In this document: in pieces, positions 1 to 6,022 of the stretch
How positions within the stretch are numbered: the first letter of the stretch is position 1
Layout: the number at the start of each line of letters is the position of its first letter
Source of the DNA: Candidatus Omnitrophota bacterium
GTDB taxonomy: Bacteria; Omnitrophota; Gorgyraeia; Gygaellales; Profunditerraquicolaceae
DNA length: 8,984 bases
Assembly: GCA_028715095.1 (NCBI GenBank)
Contig: JAQUSM010000035.1
Location: forward strand, 1-8,984
Direction: 5' to 3'
The notes under the pieces: model-generated
Told to the model about the DNA's origin: nothing
The model's database searches: none
Seen by the model: the letters and a program-made list of their open reading frames with translations, nothing else
Position numbers and translations under genes: made by a program

Positions 1-1318
1 CTTCCTCTGAACGAACGGCAGCGTTTGGCTTCAATTTATTCAACTCTTCAAGTATATAATGTTCAGGCGTCTTGATCTCCTCTGAAAGCCGCCTTATGTA
101 CTCGCTCCTAAGAATAGCATTGTCAAACTTATTGATGGTAGAAAGCATTTCGGAAGCTATCCGGCTTTTGCCATGGGCATCTTTTATATTATGGCGGCAT
201 TTTAATACTTCAAGCTTATAATCAAAGAGAGTTTTGGCATCATTGAGCTTGGCCCTCAAGCTGTCAATTCCCTCCTGGCGAACCAGGGTATCGGGATCCA
301 TCCCCTTCGGCAGGGGGACAACCTTTACATTCACGCCTTCTTCAATAAGTATATCCAGGCTTCTCAAGGTGGCTATTTCTCCGGCAGTATCGCCGTCATA
401 GATCATTACCACATTATGGGTGTAACGCTTAAGCAACCTGATCTGTTCCAAGGTAAGGGCAGTCCCCTGTGAAGCCACGACATTGCAGAGTCCTTCCTGG
501 TAAGGAATCATAAAATCCAGGTAGCCTTCCACGATTATCGCAAAATCATTGTCCCGTATGTAATCCTTGGATAAATGTAAACCAAAAAGGTTCTTGCCTT
601 TGACATAAACCGGAGTCTCCGGAGAGTTGATATACTTAGGCAAGGTTTTATCCATTACCCTGGCGCCAAAACCAATTACGCGGCTGCGTACATCGCGAAT
701 CGGGAAAATAATACGGTTACGGAAACGATCGTAGTAGCCTCCAGAGTCTTTAGGCAAAATCAATCCAGCCTTCTCAATTAAAGAAAGGTTGATACCTTTT
801 GATCTCAGATAATTAATCAGGCTATCCCAGCCTGAAGATGCCAGCCCCAGATGAAACTCCTTAATTGTCTGGATCTTGAGGCCTCTATTTAGAAGATAAT
901 CCCGAGAAACCGATGCTCCGGGAGCCTGGAGATTATTTTCATAAAAGCTCCCCGCCAATTCATTAATTTTATAAAGCTGGCTGGTCAAGCTAACCTGCCT
1001 GGTCGTGTCCGGGTTATTTTGTTCAGGCAGGACAACCCCGGATTTTTTTGCCAACACCTCAACAGCCTCGAGGAATTCCATCCTTTCATGGCGCATCAGG
1101 AATTTAAAAGCATTACCCGATTCTCCGCAGCCAAAACAATGGTAGATCTGGCGGTCCGGAGAAACTGTAAAAGAAGGGGTCTTTTCATGGTGAAACGGGC
1201 AATTGGCCTTAAAATTCCGCCCTGCTTTCTTAAGCGGGATATAACCGGAAATAACCTCAATAATATCAACCCGGCTGAGAATATCTTCCAATAAATTTTC
1301 AGGTATACGCGCAGACAT
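1..1318 (-). CDS. dnaG: DNA primase DnaG (3' end cut by window edge)
   Basis: DNA primase synthesises the RNA primers for replication and works with the replicative helicase. I translated the reverse complement from the ATG at 1318; the frame stays open to the left edge for 439 codons. The N-terminal CHC2 zinc finger has C40, H43, C61 and C64, the same spacing as in E. coli DnaG. The RNA-polymerase core follows, with RFRNRIIFPIRD and VIGFGARV. The Toprim metal site has VEGYLD (E264), DGDTAG (D308, D310) and MDPDTLVR (D341, D343). E. coli DnaG has about 581 residues, so roughly the last 140, the helicase-interaction domain, lie outside the window. The start is one nucleotide after the nif3 stop and has a good ribosome site (AGAAGGGG, 5-nt spacing). 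It is the third visible gene of a cvpA-nif3-dnaG operon. Identification is firm. Confidence 0.97.
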   Translation of the reverse strand, partial: MSARIPENLLEDILSRVDIIEVISGYIPLKKAGRNFKANCPFHHEKTPSFTVSPDRQIYHCFGCGESGNAFKFLMRHERMEFLEAVEVLAKKSGVVLPEQNNPDTTRQVSLTSQLYKINELAGSFYENNLQAPGASVSRDYLLNRGLKIQTIKEFHLGLASSGWDSLINYLRSKGINLSLIEKAGLILPKDSGGYYDRFRNRIIFPIRDVRSRVIGFGARVMDKTLPKYINSPETPVYVKGKNLFGLHLSKDYIRDNDFAIIVEGYLDFMIPYQEGLCNVVASQGTALTLEQIRLLKRYTHNVVMIYDGDTAGEIATLRSLDILIEEGVNVKVVPLPKGMDPDTLVRQEGIDSLRAKLNDAKTLFDYKLEVLKCRHNIKDAHGKSRIASEMLSTINKFDNAILRSEYIRRLSEEIKTPEHYILEELNKLKPNAAVRSEE

Positions 1319-1319
1319 C

Positions 1320-2204
1320 TTAACCCCTTCTAATCCTGGTAAAACCGGAACAAGCAACCACCTGGAACTCCTGCCTTGCGGCCTTCTCTATATTATCTAA
1401 CAATAAATTCAACCCTAAGGTATCACTGGATATGTGCCCTGCAACAACAACATTAAGGTTTGCGTCTTTAACTTTTTTAAGGTGCTCTTCACTTAAATGC
1501 ATAGAAACCAGGGTTCTGACCCCGGCTTTATATAACCTGCCAAAAACATCCTTTGACCCTTCCGTGCCGCCAGTCATTTCAAGCAGGATCTTGCCTACGG
1601 GCCTTTTTGCATTCCCCAGGATTATGCGCGGCCCGGTTTTAAATTTCCCGGCAATTTGATACTCAGGGATAGTTTTTAAGATATTAACTACATCCCCAAC
1701 CAATTTAGGAGTAGTGGCCTTCTGTTTAAAAAGTTTGTCTAAAAAACTATATACATGGTTATCTGCCGGAGTATGCATATTCATAAAAGGTATATTTAAG
1801 AGCCTGGCAGCATCCACGGGACGGGTATGATTTTGAGGCAATATTCTGCGTTCAACCTCCGCCATCCTTTCTTCAATAAGCCTGGCAGCTGTTTTGTGAG
1901 CCAGTCCGGCCTGACTCAGTAAATCCACCTGCAGCCTCATGACCTCATGCAATCCAACATATGCCTTGCCTTCGGGGTGATGGGCAATTACCAGATCCAA
2001 TCCTTCTTTTTCACGGATGCGGTCGGCCAGGATAAGCTCTGCGACTTCGATATCAATACCCACCATAACCTTATTTACTTCCGTGGCGAAAGCTCCAAAA
2101 AGAATCGCCGAATCCGGAAAAGAAACAATTTTACGCTTATCTTTGCGCGGATCAGCAGCCCGGCCAAAACGGACCGCGTGATTGTAAAAATCAATTAATT
2201 TCAT
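1320..2204 (-). CDS. NIF3-family (DUF34) dinuclear metal protein
   Basis: This is a 294-residue member of the NIF3/YbgI/YqfO family, proteins that bind two metal ions and whose cellular role is poorly settled. The visible family signature is VIAHHPEG (H75, H76), MNMHTPAD (H144, D148) and VVAGHISSD (H257, D261). These match the five metal ligands H, H, D, H, E of the family, except that the last ligand is Asp instead of Glu. The length is between that of E. coli YbgI (about 247) and the longer Gram-positive forms; I see no separate inserted domain. The ATG at 2204 overlaps the cvpA stop in an ATGA and no Shine-Dalgarno precedes it, so translation is probably coupled to cvpA. dnaG follows after 1 nt. 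In Bacillus the homologue yqfO also lies near dnaG-sigA. Family assignment is good; function is unknown. Confidence 0.85.
   Translation of the reverse strand: MKLIDFYNHAVRFGRAADPRKDKRKIVSFPDSAILFGAFATEVNKVMVGIDIEVAELILADRIREKEGLDLVIAHHPEGKAYVGLHEVMRLQVDLLSQAGLAHKTAARLIEERMAEVERRILPQNHTRPVDAARLLNIPFMNMHTPADNHVYSFLDKLFKQKATTPKLVGDVVNILKTIPEYQIAGKFKTGPRIILGNAKRPVGKILLEMTGGTEGSKDVFGRLYKAGVRTLVSMHLSEEHLKKVKDANLNVVVAGHISSDTLGLNLLLDNIEKAARQEFQVVACSGFTRIRRG
1324..1331 (-). promoter_or_regulatory. Ribosome binding site of dnaG
   Basis: The minus strand reads AGAAGGGG, then TTAAG, then ATG. The purine run lies inside the last codons of nif3 and the nif3 stop codon falls in the spacer. It supports the ATG at 1318 as the dnaG start and suggests that the end of nif3 translation and the start of dnaG translation are linked. 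Confidence 0.6.
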
Positions 2205-2782
2205 TTTTGAACAAGATTATCGCTGGTTTCACGTACAACAGAATCAGGTTTTTCCTGCGGGAAGAATTTAGAAAAGATGCTCTCCCAAATCCAATTATAT
2301 GTTTGAGAAGAAACCGAAACGCACCTGCTGGCTAAAGCAGAATGCTTAATCGAGCTGTTAAGATAACTTACATTTGTAATCATCAACACATAAATTAATA
2401 AACCTACGGTAAAATACCCCCGCGCCAAGCCCAAAATAAGCCCTCCGTATTTATTAAGCTTGGGGGCGGCCTCCATTTTCATAAAGCGGCAAAAAGTGAC
2501 GCGTAAAAGCGCCAAAGCAATATAGCCTGCGCATGCCAAAAGGACAAAGATTACAAAATTCACAAACTCCAGCGATATGTTATCCGGAACATAACGGAGT
2601 TTAATGATGCGCGAAAGAGAGATATAAAAATGCGAAGATATATATATCGCGGATAATACACCCAGGAGTTTAAATAACTCCATGGCTAAGCCGTCTTTAA
2701 GAGCAATGTAACATATTCTAAATAATATAATTAGAATAATAATGTCCAGGAAGTTAAAGTGCCTTAAAACAGTAGGATCCAC
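2201..2782 (-). CDS. cvpA: CvpA-family inner-membrane protein
   Basis: The 193-residue product has the pattern of the CvpA (colicin V production) family. Hydrophobic segments lie at about residues 9-28, 36-56, 72-95 and 112-136. FLDIIILIILF followed by a KDG..ME stretch opens the protein, and NKYGGLILGLARGYF marks the last membrane segment. The tail after about residue 140 is polar and probably soluble. CvpA proteins are polytopic inner-membrane proteins linked to colicin V export and envelope stress tolerance, without an agreed biochemical role. The start is GTG (2782-2780), preceded by AGGAG at 6-nt spacing. It is the first gene after the promoter at 2811-2840, giving a short leader. Its stop overlaps the nif3 start by 4 nt. 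Elsewhere cvpA often sits by purF or mutS2; here it leads a nif3-dnaG unit. The family call rests on topology and short motifs. Confidence 0.8.
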   Translation of the reverse strand: MDPTVLRHFNFLDIIILIILFRICYIALKDGLAMELFKLLGVLSAIYISSHFYISLSRIIKLRYVPDNISLEFVNFVIFVLLACAGYIALALLRVTFCRFMKMEAAPKLNKYGGLILGLARGYFTVGLLIYVLMITNVSYLNSSIKHSALASRCVSVSSQTYNWIWESIFSKFFPQEKPDSVVRETSDNLVQK

Positions 2783-2788
2783 AATGTT

Positions 2789-2793
2789 CTCCT
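2789..2793 (-). promoter_or_regulatory. Ribosome binding site of cvpA, selecting a GTG start
   Basis: The minus strand reads AGGAG, AACATT, GTG. The strong Shine-Dalgarno at ideal spacing supports the GTG at 2782 over any internal ATG of the CvpA-family gene. Confidence 0.8.
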
Positions 2794-2810
2794 ATAGTAG
2801 AATATTAAAA

Positions 2811-2840
2811 AGTATAACATATATTCAGGTGGCTTGTCAA
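2811..2840 (-). promoter_or_regulatory. Sigma-70 promoter for cvpA-nif3-dnaG
   Basis: On the minus strand the -35 box is TTGACA (2840-2835), a perfect consensus. The -10 box is TATACT (2816-2811), five of six consensus bases, with an 18-nt spacer. A TG one base before the -10 box adds an extended -10 element. Transcription should begin near 2803-2805, leaving a leader of about 20 nt that contains the AGGAG site. It is the only strong housekeeping-type promoter I found in an intergenic position. It lies between the end of the sugar operon and the start of cvpA, so it can drive the replication-side genes independently. Confidence 0.85.
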
Positions 2841-2854
2841 GGAAAGGGCTTTCC
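2841..2854 (-). repeat. Short inverted repeat between the two operons (possible operator or weak terminator)
   Basis: The minus strand reads GGAAAG-CC-CTTTCC, 6-bp arms around a 2-bp centre. In RNA it would form a stem of 5 bp with a GCCC loop, extendable by one G-U and one A-U pair. It starts right after the decarboxylase stop codon and ends exactly against the -35 box of the cvpA promoter. No T-run follows, so it is not a classical intrinsic terminator. It might be a binding site for a regulator of the promoter, a weak terminator, or chance. Confidence 0.3.
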
Positions 2855-3787
2855 CTAACCTCTAAACCAGGATATGGTCCGCTCTATCCCGTCCTGCAGG
2901 CAAACAGCAGGCTCCCAAGAGAGCAATTCTCTGGCTTTAGTTATATCCGGCTTACGCTGGCGGGGGTCATCAACAGGAAGCTGCTTATAGATTATTTTGC
3001 TCTTTGACCCGGATATTTTCAAGATCAGTTTAGCTAACTGCATTATAGTAAACTCGCCGGGATTTCCTAAATTAACCGGTTCGTTTATTTTTGAAAGCAT
3101 TAACCGGATTAATCCTTCGAGCAGGTCATCGATGTAACAAAAACTTCTCGTCTGTCTGCCGTTTCCATAAACGGTTAAAGGCTTATTTTTTATCGCGGAA
3201 AATATAAAATTCGGCACTACCCTGCCGTCATTATGGCGCATCCTGGGGCCGTAAGTATTAAAGATACGGACAATCTTTGTATCCAGCTTATGCACGCGCC
3301 GGTATGCCATGGTAAGGGCTTCGGCAAAACGCTTGGATTCATCATAGCATCCGCGCACCCCTACGGGGTTAACATGGCCCCAATAGGTTTCTTTTTGGGG
3401 ATGCACCAAGGGGTCACCATAAACCTCTGAAGTAGAAAACAGCAGGAATACGGCTTTCTTCTTTCTGGCTAAACCCAAAGCGTTATGCGTGCCTAAAGAA
3501 CCGACCTTTAGCGTCTGGATGGGGAAATCCAGGTAATCCTTAGGCGAGGCTAATGAAGCGCAGTGCAAAACATAATCCAGCTTGCCCGGTATATCGATAT
3601 AATCCGAGACGTTACGCCGCTGGAACCGAAAATCTTTATTTTTGAATAAATCCCTGATATTCTCCGGGGAGCCTGTGATAAAATTATCCAGGCAGATAAC
3701 CGCATAATTATTGCTAAGCAATTTCTCGCACATGTGCGAGCCAATGAAACCGGCGCCCCCGGTAATTAAAACTGTTTTTTTACGCAT
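2855..3787 (-). CDS. uxs: UDP-glucuronate decarboxylase (UDP-xylose synthase)
   Basis: This is an extended short-chain dehydrogenase of 310 residues that should convert UDP-glucuronate to UDP-xylose with bound NAD. The nucleotide-binding motif TGGAGFIG is at residues 9-16. STSEVYGDP (T119, E121), the stretch NPVGVRGCYDESKR (Y148, K152) and NTYGPRM (177-183) are the pattern typical of UXS enzymes rather than of dTDP-glucose dehydratases. RKPDI near 278 matches the conserved Arg of the ArnA/UXS decarboxylase site. I chose the ATG at 3787, which overlaps the upstream stop by 8 nt and has GGAA at 5-nt spacing. An in-frame TTG at 3805 would add six residues and is less likely. It is the last gene of the sugar operon, and its substrate comes from the UDP-glucose dehydrogenase encoded three genes upstream. 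Subfamily call is strong; no membrane anchor is present. Confidence 0.88.
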   Translation of the reverse strand: MRKKTVLITGGAGFIGSHMCEKLLSNNYAVICLDNFITGSPENIRDLFKNKDFRFQRRNVSDYIDIPGKLDYVLHCASLASPKDYLDFPIQTLKVGSLGTHNALGLARKKKAVFLLFSTSEVYGDPLVHPQKETYWGHVNPVGVRGCYDESKRFAEALTMAYRRVHKLDTKIVRIFNTYGPRMRHNDGRVVPNFIFSAIKNKPLTVYGNGRQTRSFCYIDDLLEGLIRLMLSKINEPVNLGNPGEFTIMQLAKLILKISGSKSKIIYKQLPVDDPRQRKPDITKARELLSWEPAVCLQDGIERTISWFRG

Positions 3788-4715
3788 TCTGTTTCCAATA
3801 ATCAACAGTGATCCTTAACCCGCTTGTAAAATCAACAATAGGTTTGAATTTCAGCATCTTTTCAGAAGCCTTTATATCAGCAAGGGTCTTAAATACATCC
3901 CCCGGCCGCCTGCTAAGCAGTAAAGCCGGGATATTCTTTCCTAAAATCTTATTCAACAGCTTAACCAAATCCAATATTTTGGTGTCCTTGCCTCCGGCAA
4001 CATTAAAAACGCCGTATTTTAGCTTATTGGCCTTTGCAGCCAATAGGTTAGCCTCCACCACATTCTTGACAAAAGTAAAATCGCGGGACTGCCTGCCGTT
4101 GCCAAATATCGGAGGCCGTTGATTTTTCAAAAGGCAATTGATAAATTTCGGAATAACCACCGCGTATTCATCATCAAGGGCCTGGCGCGGGCCAAAAACA
4201 TTAAAATATCTCAGGGCAATTGCCGGTAAGCCAAAATGCAGGCTGAATATCCTGCAATAATATTCTCCTGTCAATTTACTTAAAGCGTAAGGCGATATAG
4301 GTTCCGGGACAAAATTTTCTTTTTCAGGAAAAGTGTCCACCTGGCCATAAACCGAGCTTGATGAGGCGAACACGAAACGCCTGACCTTGTTATCTCTTGA
4401 AGCCTCCAGCATATTCAATGTGCCGTCAATATTCACCCGGTTATACGCATGCGGCTCCTTCATGGATTTAGGCACACTTCTTAATGCTGCCTGGTGTAGC
4501 ACAAAATCAATTCCCCGCGTTGCTTTAAAACATGCCTCAAGAGAACAGATATCCCCTTTTATTAAATCAATCCTTTTTTCCAGGCCCTTAAGATTAGAGA
4601 TCCTGCCGCTTGAAAAATTATCCAGCACCCGCACGTAATGTTTTTGCTTAACTAACTCTTCAACAATATGCGAACCGATAAAACCGGCGCCTCCGGTCAC
4701 TAAAAACCTGCTCAT
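3780..4715 (-). CDS. Nucleotide-sugar C4-epimerase, WbpP/TviC type (UDP-GlcNAc or UDP-GlcNAcA)
   Basis: This 311-residue extended short-chain dehydrogenase is a predicted NAD-bound UDP-hexose 4-epimerase. The dinucleotide motif TGGAGFIG is at 7-14. LHQAALRSVPKSM lies at 74-85, ASSSSVYG at 117-124, and the catalytic pair is Y143 and K147 (YALSK). RYFNVFGPRQ is at 169-178 and FGNGRQSRDFTFVKN at about 204-218. The HQAA..SVP and SRDF signatures point to the UDP-GlcNAc 4-epimerase clade (WbpP, TviC) rather than GalE. Because the gene follows a UDP-GlcNAc 6-dehydrogenase with an ATGA overlap, the likely substrate is UDP-GlcNAc-uronate, giving UDP-GalNAc-uronate as in Vi antigen synthesis. UDP-GlcNAc or UDP-glucuronate remain possible. 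GGTGGAG at 4721-4727 supports the ATG at 4715. The next gene overlaps its end by 8 nt. Confidence 0.85.
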   Translation of the reverse strand: MSRFLVTGGAGFIGSHIVEELVKQKHYVRVLDNFSSGRISNLKGLEKRIDLIKGDICSLEACFKATRGIDFVLHQAALRSVPKSMKEPHAYNRVNIDGTLNMLEASRDNKVRRFVFASSSSVYGQVDTFPEKENFVPEPISPYALSKLTGEYYCRIFSLHFGLPAIALRYFNVFGPRQALDDEYAVVIPKFINCLLKNQRPPIFGNGRQSRDFTFVKNVVEANLLAAKANKLKYGVFNVAGGKDTKILDLVKLLNKILGKNIPALLLSRRPGDVFKTLADIKASEKMLKFKPIVDFTSGLRITVDYWKQNA

Positions 4716-6022
4716 AACCGCTCCACCTTTTCCTTATGCGCCCCCCTGAAGACATTCCTGGAGTCAAATATCAGTTTTGCGTTTTTTAACAACCCGGCAT
4801 AATCCACTCCGGAATGGTCAGTAGCGATTAAAACACAATCAAAAGCCCTAATCTTCTTATCGCTGAGCGCCTCTGATTTTAAGTCGATATCCTTTAGCTT
4901 AAGAAAAGGGATAAGCGGATCCGAATAAGCGACGCTGGCGCCGTGCCTTCTTAAGCTGTTAAGCACATCAATACTCGGAGATTTACGCAAATCCTTCACA
5001 TCCTTTTTATAAGTTACCCCCATGATTAATATTCTTGAATTTTTAATCTTTTTATTGCTCCGAGCGAGAGCATCTTCGATTCTTTTTACGATATATTCAG
5101 GCATATAATTAATTATATTTGAAGCAAGGCTGATAAAACGCGAATGAAAACCAAAGCTTTTGGCCTTCCAATGCAAATAGAGAGGGTCTTTGGGAATACA
5201 ATGACCTCCTACTCCGGGCCCGGGATAAAAAGGCATAAAACCAAAAGGCTTGGTGCCGGCTGCCTGAACCACCTCCCAGATGTCAATCTTCATTTTATGC
5301 GCCATCATTGAAAGTTCATCAATTAAACCGATATTAATCAGGCGGAAGGTGTTCTCAAGAAGTTTTACCGTTTCGGCGCAGCGAGCGCTGCTTACCGGGA
5401 CTACCCGGTTGATAATAATACCGTAAACTAAACAGGCCAGGCGGGTAGCTTTGGGGCTTAGGCCCCCGACAACTTTAGGTATCTTATGCACAGGAAACTT
5501 TTTATTGCCTGGATCAATTCTCTCAGGGGAAAAACAAAGGTAAAAATCTTTTTCATGCACAAGGCCGCGGGCCTGGAAAATCGGCAGGATCTCCTCTTCC
5601 GTTGTCCCGGGATAAGTAGTGCTTTCTAAAATTACAAGCGCTCCTTTTTTTATGTGCAGGGCCGCTGCCTTTACCGCGTTCTTTATAAATGAGATATCCG
5701 GAAGGTTTTTCCCTTTAAGCGGAGTAGGCACGCAGACCAGGATTACATCCGCATCTTTAATATCCGAAAAATCCGCGCTTGCCCTGAAATAACCGCCGGA
5801 AAGAATGCCCCTTAACTCTTTATTGCTGATATCGCTGATATAAGAAACCCTGTTTATAATGGATTTAAGCCGGTCACGGTCAATCTCGATGCCGGTTACC
5901 GGAATATTTTTCCCGGCAAACTCCAGGGCTAAAGGGAAACCCACATAGCCTAAGCCTACCACGGCTATTTTTAACTGCCTGTTTTTAATCTTCCTGCCTA
6001 AATCCTGAATAACCTTATCCAT
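4712..6022 (-). CDS. wbpA: UDP-N-acetylglucosamine 6-dehydrogenase, WbpA type
   Basis: This NAD-dependent dehydrogenase should oxidise the C6 hydroxyl of UDP-GlcNAc in two steps to UDP-GlcNAc-uronate. From the ATG at 6022 it has 436 residues, the length of Pseudomonas WbpA. The N-terminal Rossmann motif VVGLGYVG is at 21-28. SPERIDPGN (165-173) carries the glutamate that replaces the NPEF of UDP-glucose dehydrogenases. ETVKLLEN holds K220, and the catalytic cysteine is C275 in GVGGHCIPKDP. The C-terminal NAD/UDP domain includes VTYKKDVKDLRKSPS. KPFGFMPFYPGPG just before the cysteine is typical of the WbpA branch. The start overlaps the upstream stop by 8 nt (ATGGATAA). The AGGGG before it is only 2 nt away, so initiation may depend on translation of the preceding gene. 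A TTG at 6097 would give 461 residues, with an N-terminus unlike the family. Confidence 0.9.
   Translation of the reverse strand: MDKVIQDLGRKIKNRQLKIAVVGLGYVGFPLALEFAGKNIPVTGIEIDRDRLKSIINRVSYISDISNKELRGILSGGYFRASADFSDIKDADVILVCVPTPLKGKNLPDISFIKNAVKAAALHIKKGALVILESTTYPGTTEEEILPIFQARGLVHEKDFYLCFSPERIDPGNKKFPVHKIPKVVGGLSPKATRLACLVYGIIINRVVPVSSARCAETVKLLENTFRLINIGLIDELSMMAHKMKIDIWEVVQAAGTKPFGFMPFYPGPGVGGHCIPKDPLYLHWKAKSFGFHSRFISLASNIINYMPEYIVKRIEDALARSNKKIKNSRILIMGVTYKKDVKDLRKSPSIDVLNSLRRHGASVAYSDPLIPFLKLKDIDLKSEALSDKKIRAFDCVLIATDHSGVDYAGLLKNAKLIFDSRNVFRGAHKEKVERL
4721..4727 (-). promoter_or_regulatory. Ribosome binding site of the C4-epimerase gene
   Basis: The minus strand reads GGTGGAG, CGGTT, ATGA. 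The Shine-Dalgarno lies inside the last codons of the upstream dehydrogenase, whose TGA stop overlaps the ATG. This marks a tightly coupled gene pair. Confidence 0.6.

Noticed and set aside
1019..1294. 91-codon open frame on the plus strand opposite dnaG
   Set aside because: It lies wholly opposite the zinc-finger region of dnaG, which has clear family motifs; the plus-strand translation shows no recognisable domain.
2841..2854. Intrinsic terminator for the sugar operon
   Set aside because: The hairpin is only 5-7 bp and is followed by TTGACA instead of a T-run, so I list it only as an inverted repeat of uncertain role.
3550..3744. 64-codon open frame on the minus strand inside the decarboxylase gene
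   Set aside because: It is an out-of-frame shadow of the UXS gene, whose own frame carries the NAD motif and active-site residues.
3808..4122. 104-codon open frame on the plus strand opposite the epimerase
   Set aside because: It is the longest plus-strand shadow, but it is antisense to a conserved enzyme and matches no family I recognise.
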